Source: Lethocerus indicus (lineage: Eukaryota > Arthropoda > Insecta > Hemiptera > Belostomatidae). Taken from it: a stretch of 64,000 bases of DNA. Positions 38,490 through 49,720 of this stretch are shown here, piece after piece. The translations under genes were made by a program, and so were the position numbers. Location: NCBI GenBank assembly GCA_019843655.1, contig JACDQD010000011.1:13062604-13126603 (forward strand), given 5' to 3'. The notes beneath the pieces are model-generated. The model searched no databases, was not told the origin of the DNA, and worked only from the letters and a program-made list of their open reading frames with translations. Every line of letters starts with the position of its first letter. Within the stretch, counting starts at the first letter, position 1.

Positions 38490-39080
38490 AAATAATTCGC
38501 GTTTCTCATTGTCGTGTCGATCCACGTTAGGGCCCGTTTAAAGCGGTGCTTGTACAGGGGGAGGGTCAACAACAGTGCGGCGGCGGCGGCGGTGGCGGCC
38601 GAGACTAAATATTTATTGGGAGCTGAGGGCCCCCGCGGTAATGGCCGCTAGGCATGAGAGACGGCCCCGGCAGAGCGGATTGAGTCTTCAAACCGGCCGT
38701 TTTAATTATGCGCGTCGGCGGGCCGAATCCAAGCTGCGGAGAGGGCGCGGGTCCGAGGCCCGCTCGGTAATTGCCGCTTGTGTTACCACTCGGGTCCGGG
38801 GGGGGAGGATCGTGATGCGGCGTTGAGTTATGAATGAAACCCTTTTGACTTATTGGCGATTCCCTTCTCCGTCTCCATTTCTCTCTCTCGCTCTCGTCCA
38901 ACTCCCGTTCTCTCCCTCTCCCTCTCCAGTCGAGAAATTATCGGCGGATTATACGGGTCTTATAATTCTTCCCACACCCCCTACGGCGGCGGCCCCCGCC
39001 GACCGTCGTATATCGTCGGGGCAGGCCGCCTCGCTAAAACAAACATCGGCACCGGCTTCGATTATTCCAGTTAATATAAT
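38490..39080. promoter_or_regulatory. GC-rich block with CGG tract
   Basis: Begins with a GGC trinucleotide tract (38577-38600), then a CpG-rich stretch and a CT-rich run near 38870-38930. CpG-island-like. Frames are open for up to 98 codons on both strands, without domains. Confidence 0.3.
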
Positions 39081-40379
39081 CCGGTGTTTCTAGATAAAAA
39101 AAAATGTCCGCTGTATATTCTCAATTTGTATAAATTGTTTTCGTTTTCGATTGTTTTTCACATTGTCGCGCGGACAAACGAGCCTGAAGTCTTGGGGTGG
39201 AGCATCCCCTAGGGAGTCGGCTATATTCCAAATATAGAAATATGCGGTGGTATAGCTAGATCGGAATGATTTTTCCAGACAGTTTCGAAATATCGGTTTC
39301 TTTGTTTAACTCCTCATTAAACAGAGCCGATTGGTCACGCGGCAAATCATAATTTCTCAGATCAGGACTCAACCGCAGTCAGGAACTTGGAAGAAAACTC
39401 TCTCAGAAAAGAAAACTGACGTTCGTGGTTTTTGAATTAGTGACTCAGAGCTGTACGAGTCACGTTCGCGGTCCCGAGCTTATGCCTCTCGTCCCGAGGC
39501 GCCTGAACAGGTTCTGCACCTGATGTCGTTTTGTTTAAGCACAGCCCGCTATTGCTGTTTCGACATGTCTCGGATTTTTAGCCCAACAGAAAATTACCAA
39601 TAAATCCCCCTCCTTTTGCCCCCTCATAGATTAAATATCAAGGTGATTTTAAACCCGAAAACTGAGAAATGTGCTCCCCTCAGTACAAATCGGGGTCGGT
39701 TCAAACATTTTTTTCTAATGCGACAATAACATTTTTCCAAATAAGGCGGACCAGGCGAGGATTTACAAGTTGCCGGAACTAATTGCTGCTCGGTGGCGGC
39801 GGAACCTTGTCGTTTTTATCGTCCGCAGTTCGCAGAAAGGAAAAAATGGAGCCGATATTAATTAAGAAATAATTTCGAGCGCATCTCGCCAATTAAGCAG
39901 TCATAACACGGTGTGAATGCAGGAGTGGAAGGGGAAATAAATTGGAATCTAATAATCGGATTTTGGTATTGTTAGCACTCGGTTGCTACGTCCACAGTTT
40001 GATACCTCAAACGCTCTCACTGTTTTTGACCAGAGAATTTTAAAATGGAATTTGTACGATAATATTCAGAAGCGTGTTATCATAAGAGATACTAGTGTAT
40101 TGTATTTGGTTGTGTCGGTTTTTTGGTTTGACTTCTTTGTTGATTCCGGTATGAAGAAAATGAAAAAAAATTACTCAGTGATCATAAGGCAGGATCTATT
40201 ATAGCTGGTGTAAAAGAAAGGTTTCTAAAATCTATTGATGGGATTATATGCCAAATTTTTTATCTGAATTATTCACGGGCCTACATTCGTTATTTGATTA
40301 TTTGTCTGTTTAATTCGTTCGCAGTTTTTTGTAGCTGACAGCGGACGGTACCGATTCACCAACTCCAAGGTGAGTTGGG

Positions 40380-40640
40380 TACCGAGCGCGGTCATATTTT
40401 ATGCCGGCCGATTCGATTTCTGGTTTTAATGTAAAACGATGAGGACTAGGTCCGCGCCCATCCCGGCTACTTACAAACGATTACATGAATATTAAAAGGG
40501 GACTCCTCCGGGGCCGGCCGTCGAAGACGAAGATGGCCTACGAAGCTATTACGAACACGGCTTAATTAACCGTGCGGGCGCCGATCCCAACTCTTGAGTT
40601 ATGATCTCGGCCATATAACCCAACTAACAACTCTCCCCTC
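40380..40640. promoter_or_regulatory. GC-rich block beside the 40347 hairpin
   Basis: A CpG-rich segment with GGGGCCGGCCG and TTAATTAACCG words, directly after the hairpin/candidate exon at 40325-40383. No coding signal. Confidence 0.25.
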
Positions 40641-41222
40641 GCTCCCTCTCTGTGTACCTTCCTTCTATTTATTTTTTATTTTCTTATTATTTTTATTCCC
40701 ATAGAAAAGAAGAGAGACTTTTTTTTCTTTTTCATTTTTTAAAACCAATAGTCAATTACAATACCAAATGTACCCACGCTGCTGTGTAGATATACCGGTC
40801 TGGTTTCTTTATTTTTTTGCGTCCGCTGCCATCCATCATTCCTCGACTCGGTCCTCTGTTGAACCCGTGATATTTGTTTTTTTCCCGTCTCAAAACTCTT
40901 TTTCGAGAGGAATAAATATTCATACACTTTGAAATACTCGGACGGCCATTCTTCATTTGGAATATGAAATACGGACTGTCGAAAGGTATACGGCGATGAT
41001 TTCGGTTTCTTTCTGCCGCTCGTTCCTCTAATCCGATCAATGATCCTAAGAGGAGTTTAGTTGTAGCTGACGACATTACAGCCTATTTTATTTTATCATT
41101 TTCGCCTTAGTGAGAGATTATTAGCATGTAATTACGAGTTTTTTGTAAACGACAATAAATAAAAATAAAATATATTCACTCTATAATTCGAAGTAGGGAA
41201 TATATCCGAAATAAAGACTTAC

Positions 41223-41320
41223 CTGTAGGAACATGTCCCCATCGAGCATAGAGTGGTCGTACACACTCAGGTCGCCTCTGCTTCTGTACTGCGATTCTTC
41301 TTTTTCCTTGTGCATTGAAA
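41223..41320 (-). CDS. ss: spineless / aryl hydrocarbon receptor, internal exon (bHLH to PAS-A linker)
   Basis: Internal coding exon of 98 nt. Read on the minus strand, it is preceded by a pyrimidine-rich acceptor ending TTCCAG and followed by the strong donor CAG|GTAAGT. The first two bases complete a codon (xTT) from the previous exon; 32 codons follow, starting SMHKEKEESQYRSRGDL and ending MLDGDMFLQ, and the exon ends on a codon boundary. Joined to the exon at 26609-26698 it reads GDMFLQ-ALNGF, which matches the vertebrate AHR sequence EGEFLLQ-ALNGF with the intron at the same place. The protein is a ligand-type bHLH-PAS transcription factor that works in the nucleus with ARNT/Tango; in insects it specifies antennal, distal leg and bristle identity. 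This exon encodes the variable linker after bHLH helix 2. The bHLH exon was not found up to 64000. Confidence 0.85.
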
Positions 41321-41559
41321 CTGGAACAGACCAGAAAGTCAGTTTAAGCCTTTTGAAAGTGTTAAGCACCAATTATCGTGTGACAAGTGAATATGAATGC
41401 ATGAAGCTCTCCTGAAGTATGGCCAATTATGCGTCCGATCCCACCGCTAATTAGTTAATTTTGGCTGAGATTAATAAAGATGTTCAGGCTCTGGGGCAAA
41501 ACTTTCATAAATGCCACCCAGAAAAGAGAGAATTTTTTATAACAATTTAAAAATAAGTT

Positions 41560-42560
41560 TGAACGAACCATCTTACTATCCTCTGTGGCTCAAATATTCT
41601 GCCACTCTGAAACTGGGAATAAAAACACGTTGGGCACAGTTGAACTGCCCGGAGCTTTTAGCTTCATCAAGGCGCTTCTTCATAGCCCGAGATTCATAAG
41701 TCGACTGGGCCGTTAGTCGAGTTAGCGAGCGCCGACAGACAGGTGCTGGGTACAAACACCGGCAACCCGCTACGAGCCTCTCGTAATTGCGGCCCACGCG
41801 AGTTACGAGTGACTCGGCCCGCACTTATTATCCCATTTATTAATTGTTAACCTTACCTATTTATGTCGTTATTTATTAGGCGCCGGCGCGGCTTGAAATA
41901 TCGCTTCTGCCGCCCCTTCGCCCCTCGGACGCCTGAACACCGCGTTTAATTGTAACGCGCCTTATCTATCAATGGGGTAGGAGGCGGCTCGTAAATTATG
42001 AATTACCATCAGTCGACTCGACTAGAGGCTAATTGCTTTCTGCAACGTTAAAAACAATTATGATATTCTTTAATTGCGATTTATTCTTTATTCCGTCCGA
42101 GGCCCGGCTGTATACCATTTTTATACGCCGCTCTTCGCCCCGAAGCCTAACGTAATAAAGAATCGGGCGAATTAAAGCGGAACGTAAAGTAGCTTTAAAG
42201 CGGCTTCAGTATTTTCTCAGCTTTAAATAATAAGAACGATATTCCGTCTCCACTCGCTGATTAAGTTTTCTGCTTCTCAAAACAATTTTTATAGTGAGAC
42301 ACTAATCAATATTTTATAGAATTTGATGGCTAGTTCAATACGTGCAATATCGTAGTAGTTCGGCCCCATTTCCCTTTGTTTTTTTTGTACGATAGCAACC
42401 AGCATTAATCAGTGGCGAAGCCAATATTAATCGAATATTACAGACGATCTACCGGGCAATAAGTATGTTGGGCGTTGGGCTGTAATAAAAACGTGGGTGA
42501 ATCATCGCTTCGGAACCCTACTTTTAATATTTAATTCGGTTCAACAGCTATCGACAATCT
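41560..42560. promoter_or_regulatory. GC-rich block upstream of the linker exon
   Basis: A CpG-rich segment that begins about 240 bp upstream (gene sense) of the linker exon. It contains CTCGTAA/TTACGAG inverted repeats (41780-41809) enclosing CACGCGA (41795-41801), which is TCGCGTG on the other strand and fits the AHR/Spineless consensus TNGCGTG. Confidence 0.3.
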
Positions 42561-45500
42561 CTGACCGGCGTTGGGTCGGGGCGAGGATCTTAATGGTATT
42601 CATGAACAATGAATAATCGTGGAGGGGCAGTAGAGGTGAAGTCTGGCTGTGTTGACCGCCCGTAATTCGGCCACTCTCTAATGGAAGTCCAATTATCCCC
42701 GCGAGCCTCGTACGAGCCACCATTTTGGGATGGGGCCCAAGTCTATTGAGCCGTTTGTTGCTCATCCACTGAATTATTCAGTCCCAGGCGCCAACTCGTG
42801 GACCTATGAGCTTATGTAACTTATGGAGTTACACTGAGCCTTAACACGGAGTTTACCTTACTATTTATCAGATAATATTAGAACAATCTTCCCAAAAAGC
42901 AAAAGAATGCAGCCTTCCTGCATCATATGGTTTCACTAGGAAAAGACATTCGTATAGTCATAATCTGAGGAACCACAAACCGTACCATCTGATTGCATCG
43001 TTTTGAAATACTTTGCGCACATTCTTTCTTTAGTTTTGTCCGAGTGTGATAATTTCGGAACGGAAGTTAATTCGTTTTTTTCATTTTCCAAGGAAAAAGG
43101 ATAATTTATTTATGATAAATCTATCTATCGTGATTAATTTATCAAAAAAGAAATCTGGATATTGGAGACTTTAACGCTGCTTTACATGCCTTTATCGAAC
43201 TAGCATAATTTTTAGTTTCTAATCTACTCTAGTCTACTTTCCGTGCATTCCTTTTTTTCGCGATATTATATGCTACTCTGCTGATTAATAGGTATGAAAA
43301 ACCCCCAATCGGATTACAGTTATTTTTTGATTATTCATTACTTGGACTGCTTGGGATAAGTGGATGTTTCCCTCTCACAAGGCATGGGGAATCGGATTAC
43401 ATACTCCTACTGGGGTTCAAGGGAATATAGGGCCGGGTATTAAGTGGCTGCCCTTATGTTCAAGGGTCGTTAACTCGCCACTTAGTCTACTTGGCACTGG
43501 GTTCACGCCCGCTGGGTCGAGAGTCGCTGCGTCATGACGCTAATGACGCTAACGATACAGCTTCGATAAGTGAGTCTTTCGTAGTCACGTTTCAATTGAG
43601 CCGACGAATTGCAAATCATAGTGGTGAATATATCGAAATTAAGCAAGGTAATTTGTGTTTGCTTTTTTTTTAATACAAAGGGTGAATTTGAAATTCCCCG
43701 TTCTAGTGATAATACCTTTGGTTTCTCACAACCTAATAGCAATAATTAATTTATTAATAAATTTGAGTGCAGTTTTATTCAAACCCTTCTATAAATAAAA
43801 ATGAGCTAAAAATCTTATAATTTCATTGTGGCCTAGTTAATAGGTTTTATTGTTTGCTCACAACCAACGTTCTGTGATTGCGCAATGTGATCTCTGTTAG
43901 ACTAAAAGCTTTAAGAAAATTAAACGAATAAACAAACGGTCTTAGCGATTGGGGGAAATTAAAAGAAAAAGTTATTAGGTTCCATTGTCTCAACTCCTGC
44001 TCGGAATTATTAACCTCGGATGTTAGGGTAAGTATGAATGTGCCGGGGAGGTACGCGTTATAAAATATATGCCTGGTCATGACATCAAGAGGCTAGGGAG
44101 GCGTATCGACCCCCCGCCTAATTGAGTCTTCAATTTGTCACGATTCAGTTATGAGCCTCCTTCATGGTTAGGTGGCTTAAATCATCACCAGATTAGTTAT
44201 GCCGGAAATTAATTTCAATTAAAATACACCGCGGAGGAATTCAGAGTGTTGATCTGGCGGCGCTAAACTGTTGTTGTAGACAGCGCTAAATGATTATTTA
44301 ATGCCCGCTATTCAATTATGAATCCGCACGCCGCCAGCCGAATAGGCCGGACGAGCGAATTTCTATTCATCAATGGGGGTGAATTAAAAAACAATTGAAT
44401 AATAAACTGTTAAAAGAATGAATATATTTGTAAAAATGAATCGTGTCGTTAAATGTAATCCATTTCGGCCCGGTTAGTTCACTTTGATTCTCTCGATTCC
44501 ATTTTTGTTTTGTGACCGACCGAATGAGTTAGTCATGTGGCCATAACATTTAAAAAAATAGTTATATGAATGTATTATTACCTTAAAGCCGTACTTTAAC
44601 CGTAAATTGATGGGCTGCGTCCGAACTGAAGCGCCACTCGATGCACACTCGACGCTTTGAGTCGAGAAAACGATACCGAGCCCAGTTGACACGATGACTT
44701 ATCGATGTTTAATAGTTTCTCGAAAACGTCCTACACAATCCCGGACCGGGGGGGCGATGTGTTCGTGCGAGCGATGTATAGGCCAGGTCACGCCAGCTTA
44801 TAGAAATCAGTTTGAATTGACAGGCTGAAAACATCATATTTCCAGGGCTAACTGGGACACGGCATAGGGACAATGCCCGTTCAGGCGGAAAATTCGCGTC
44901 ACTATTTTCCCAACTTTAATCCCTTTTTCACCGATATTTTCATGCCGGTCGTATACAGTTTGACGGGTACTAATTATTTCTGTTACATTCACGCGAAATG
45001 CGTAAATTCTGCAACGTGGGCCCCAACACCTGCTGAATAAAAAGCTGAGAACAATAAAAGAAATGCACCTGGTATCCACGGATGCATGCAGAATGCTAAG
45101 TGACTATGTTCTGAGGCATTAAACGTGTAAATCATAGACCGATGGTAGTAATGCAGTTTGCCCGCACTAACAAGTAGTAGTAACACACGATAGTACTGGA
45201 CACGTGAAGGCTAAACGTTGATTCGTACTCCAGTCCCAGTTTATTACCGCTTTAATTATTATAAAACTCCATTTCCAACTTTAAAATGACGTTTCGCAGA
45301 CGGTTTGAATTCGGTTCCTCTAGTACGTGTGGCTAAGGAGTTTAATATATTCACGAGTACAATAAAAAATATATTGTTATGAGTTGGCTGTCTATTCTTA
45401 TGATTAGGGTACGGAATTGACCTGTACTACTTCGGCAGTGCTAAATTGTTTGATATAAATTAATATATATAGTACAGAATATCTGTATATCATTTTCTAT

Positions 45501-45589
45501 TATTGTTATTGCGAATAATATCGAGGGAAAGTTCAAGGACCTGAGTAATTTATTCGGTACATTTTGTCTCACATTTTCACGTCTATATT

Positions 45590-46060
45590 TTGACAGTGGG
45601 TCCCGAAGAGGAGCCCCCCCCAACCCCACCACGGGGTCCACATTACCCGGCTAGCGTGTCCCGCATCTAGATAAGTCGTGGTCGGCCTAAACGTCCACCG
45701 CCGCCTTAATTATTTACGGCTTCGTTTCAATTCATTTGGACACTAAAACCCTCGCCCCACCCCCCTCTCCCGCCCCTAACATCCCCTCGGCTAGGAGGGA
45801 TGGAAAACGGAAAACAAAAAACCGAGTTAGTGAGGATTATAATCGGGGAATTATTCCCAGCGGCGACACAACAATGCCATTTGGTCAGCCTGCGGTGGGC
45901 GGGGGGGGGGGTCTAATGGGTCGCCGGATCCGATGAGTTATGGCCGGCCACTCCTATAGCTAGACCCGGTTTGGAATTCGCCAATAACGCTTATTGAATC
46001 CCCCTCCCCCTCAATCTCTATTGGACAATCGATTGCCCAATAGGGCACTATTGGTACTGG
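45590..46060. promoter_or_regulatory. GC-rich candidate regulatory block
   Basis: CpG-rich, with a G13 run near 45900-45912 and C-rich stretches. No domain in any frame. Confidence 0.25.
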
Positions 46061-46211
46061 GACTGATGCCATTTAGGATTATCACTTTCAAATATACGCG
46101 ACGTCCGGAAATTCAATTAACGACATGAAGTCCATTGTAGATTTTCACGTTTTTGCTTTGTTTTTAAAAACATCCTGAAAAAAACAGTTTAATAAGAATA
46201 AATGAGTGTTG

Positions 46212-46493
46212 TCCAGTACAGTGCATATTATTGCGACAAATCCGCTACTAATCATAGAATGACGGGAATGTCAACATAAACAAACCAAACTTGCCTTTCT
46301 TCTATGAATTCAATCCACAGTGAATAACAGGTGTCACAATATGCAGTGTACACATTCTATTGTATTGCTAATATGGTTTTCGTGTACATGAACGTGAACG
46401 TCTCCGACGTTCATGTTTACGTCACTGTTCCATGACATTATTCGTTATTTATCAGAGATGTTGATATGTCACAGCAATATGCCGTGTACTGGA
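46212..46493. mobile_element. Candidate 282-bp MITE with imperfect terminal inverted repeats
   Basis: The left end TCCAGTACAGTGCATATT (46212 on) and the right end, read in reverse complement as TCCAGTACACGGCATATT, are near-identical for about 28 bp, including a following GCGACA/GTGACA. TTG flanks both ends (46209-46211 and 46494-46496), a possible 3-bp target duplication. A third copy of the terminal motif (GTGTCACAATATGCAGTGTA) lies inside at 46332-46351 in the same orientation as the right end. A long hairpin sits at 46389-46419. There is no coding capacity. The superfamily was not recognised. Confidence 0.5.
46389..46419. repeat. 14-bp stem, 3-nt loop hairpin inside the candidate MITE
   Basis: TGAACGTGAACGTC pairs with GACGTTCATGTTTA across the loop TCC. 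The stem is 14 bp with two G-T pairs, and after one mismatch two further pairs form. It lies towards the right part of the candidate MITE. Confidence 0.6.
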
Positions 46494-46679
46494 TTGTACT
46501 CATTGGATCGTTTATTGCCCAGTGAACCCCATCGTGGCTATTATTTTTAGAAAATAATAATTATTATTAGTTGTAACTCTTAGAACCATAGCCTTGGTAA
46601 TAATTTCACTATCACTGACGTACGTTAATACGCGCCAGTATCATCAAACGAAAATTTCGTATCGCTTTACGACCCCATA

Positions 46680-47060
46680 TTATGGTTATCATCGACTTCC
46701 GGCAGTAAAACGTGGACGCGGCGCCCCTACAGCCCCGTCCCCTAAAAAAAGTAACCCCACCTAATATGCCGGCTAGGGGGAGTGTAATCGAAACCTAGAC
46801 GGGAACCAGCAACCCCACTCGTGGAAGTTGACAAGGCCGGGATTTAACGTCGGCGGGGTCCCGGTGAGATATGGCCAGGTGTGCCGCCCCCGGGAGGGCC
46901 GCTATCGATCAGCCACCCCCGCCACCGCCCCCGCCGCCGCCCACTTATTCCGCCCCATTACCCACCGCGGCAGTCGCACCAATCAAAATATACACAACAC
47001 CATCTGTATGCATTATGCAAACGACGCTCCGATTAGATGAATCAGAGCCCGATGTAACGA
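46680..47060. promoter_or_regulatory. GC-rich candidate regulatory block
   Basis: CpG-rich, with a CCN-type tract (46914-46941). The open frames through it encode proline runs from that tract and are not regarded as genes. Confidence 0.25.
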
Positions 47061-49079
47061 GTCCGATAATAGTGGGCCTTCATAGAATTTGATCGTTTAC
47101 ATTTAAATTTTGTTTATAGAGTACAAAATTAAGAGGCTCTTTTAAGGCTATATACTGAAGATGAATAAATTCAAACAATTATGGGGAAATGTAATAGGAA
47201 AGAGGCGCATATTATATACTGGTTCAGTGTAGGGACCAACTGGCTGCGATTTGGAATCCGAAATTAGCGCACTACAATGTTTGTAACTAGGACACAGCTA
47301 TCCTTGGTTATGTGAAATATATAAAAACATGCAAAGGTATACCACAAAGGAATTGGGAAATTTTTCGAATTCGTTCAACCGACGTTGAAAAGGTTGTCCG
47401 TACGGATTTAACGGTCAGGTTGCTTCGCCCCCCCCCCCTCTGGCATGGGAGTCGGGGCTCGAGTTGAGGATCATTTGTTATTCGGGGACTTCAATTACCG
47501 TCCCCTGGGTGGTTTAATGCTTTGCGACACTTCCATCAATCATCCGCATTCATTGTTGGGTAACCGAATCTGACTTTTATTAAGTATGGAATGCACGGAT
47601 TAAGTCCGACCCCCACCCTAGTAATTTGATGGACGTTTTCTGGAAACAAATAAAATGTAGTTTTAGTGAAGTATTCGCTATATTTGTTGTGTTGTCCAGT
47701 ACCATAAAAATCAAGATATGTTAAGTATAGTACCGCTAAATGATAAGTATGTTTTTAAGACACACCAGTAAGGCGTGTTTAACATCTAAAATTGTAGAAT
47801 ATATAAAGAATAAGCGGTTCTGTATTGATCAGTATATTTATAATGCTTTCGTAATTTGTTGATTGGTCTATTATTTGTCATTACTATTGACTACTGTTAT
47901 CCTCTATTTTGAAATAAATACAGATTACCCGGAGTATCATTTTTTCACGACAAACAAAATATTGGGTTCGACGAAAATCCGTTTTCTAATTTCAGCCGGT
48001 AACCGTCTGGCTTTTTAAATGAAGACGAGGTTGCACAATAAAAATTACGTACGAATTTTTGACTCGACTGGGAATGTGTGGCACAACAATACGGCCGGTT
48101 GCGCAAAGTTTCGGTCCGCGAAAACAAAATATAAAGGCTGCTTCGCAACACATCTCCGAGGTCAGTTCGGACGTAAAGGAATTATGCAAGTGACGTGTAT
48201 TTCGATAGGAGTCATTAAGTGCGGTTCCTAATAAAAGTGTTTGGGAATAGACTACTGCATGTATTAAATGCCCATCACAGATAAATGATTATTGATTATA
48301 TGTTGTCATAAGTTTTTTATCAAAGTACAGTGTCTTTAAAGGAATATCATTCGATTGCACTACCATATGCGTTGCACAGGATCTGCTGCAGGTTGAAAAT
48401 TATTATTAATTATTCTTTATTGTTTTCTGTTTGTTTTTTCTGCACTCTATTTTGTGGTCCGTTGAGTTTGCAAAATGTAAAACAATAATTAGTATTCATA
48501 TTAGGACAGGCACTAGGAGTTTGCGGGACTACTGTGTACGTATCCGCTGCTGTAACTATCTTGAAGGCGGTCGTTTCTCCGGATGAAATTCCCGGCTTTG
48601 AATTAGCACAGAAACAAAAAAATAGAAAATAAAAGTGGCCGGTTACAGGGTCGCGCAATTATCGTCTAATGCCCTCGTTAGAACAAGACAAACTCCTTCC
48701 TTCCTTACACCATCATCCTCGTTTATTGTTATGATAACGACCCGCCCTTAACTTTTTATCTCCAGCCGATCTGGAGTCTTTGATTTGTAACTTGACGTAA
48801 TTTTTACATACGCCATTAGGGTAATTGATGGCCGCACTAATCGACGTGGAATTGGAACAATCAAGGGGCATCAAACTGCGATTAAGACGCATTATCATTT
48901 GTCTGAATGCGCGATTGCTGCATGTGTTATCTCATATACACATGGACATCTAAAATTAATTTTTTACAGTTTGTATCGCCTAATTACAACAAACATTATT
49001 GTCGTGTTCAGGGGTTTTATGGCATATAGATCGACAGTTGTGCACTATCCAATTTATTTATAATTTAATAATTTAAACG

Positions 49080-49720
49080 AAACGGTTAAATTCCATAATT
49101 CCGATAAACGGAGTCGAAGAAGACGCGACAACGATATTCATTAAGTTCCATTCACCGTTCCTCGTTCCGCTCCGGTGCCGGAACCTCGAGCGACGGGCAC
49201 AAAAAAGTAAAGCGGAGAAACACACACAAAAGGAAAGACACATCGAGAAAGCCGCGAGGTCGAATAAGCAAAGCGTAAAAACCCGAGGGCCGCAAACATC
49301 TCCATCATAGGAGCACACGACCCCGGAGGGGGATACCGCCTTCGTGATCCGCTAGCTGGCGTGTAGGTCTATTGATAAAGATATTTTTTGTTGTCGTCGT
49401 CTCCCATCCTTCTTATCCCTCTTCTTCTCCTGTTCCTCCTTTCGGGTTCTCTGAGATGGAGGCAGGGATCTCGGTGGTGGTGGTGGTGCTTCTAATGAGG
49501 TGGAAAGCCAACGTGAGAGGAACCGGCCGTAATTTATCGGAGCGTGATCGCGGCCCGACCAATTTGTGCGTTGAGCGCATACGCCGAGGCCGTCTGTCGA
49601 GCCCCGGCACATTGGTTAAGAGTGTGCCCGAGCTTCACTCTCATAACAGTTCAGTCCTCTAAATCAATGCCGGAAACGACTTTGGACCGGACACGACCGG
49701 GCAAAAGGAGGACAGGAGTT
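49080..49720. promoter_or_regulatory. GC-rich candidate regulatory block
   Basis: CpG-rich on both sides of a CTT-rich stretch and a GGT tract (49471-49488). Frames of 65-96 codons are open on both strands, without domains. Confidence 0.25.

Larger units (their letters stand above)
26699..41222 (-). other. ss: spineless intron between linker exon and PAS-A exon
   Basis: This 14.5 kb phase-0 intron is bounded by the donor at 41217-41222 and the acceptor at 26699-26700. It holds GC-rich blocks at 26980-27360, 29500-29850, 30370-31660, 34610-34920, 37440-37900, 38490-39080 and 40380-40640, a 20-bp tandem repeat, an AT microsatellite and a gag-like scrap. The AT-rich stretches between them (for example 27650-28020, 31830-32650, 33400-34190, 35110-36540 and 36600-37430) show no gene, RNA or named repeat that I can recognise. 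Confidence 0.75.

Noticed and set aside
608..43280. Enrichment of TGATTAAT PBC-Hox sites (about seven seen)
   Set aside because: About four are expected by chance at this base composition, so no enrichment is claimed; only the 37724 site with its GA tract was kept.
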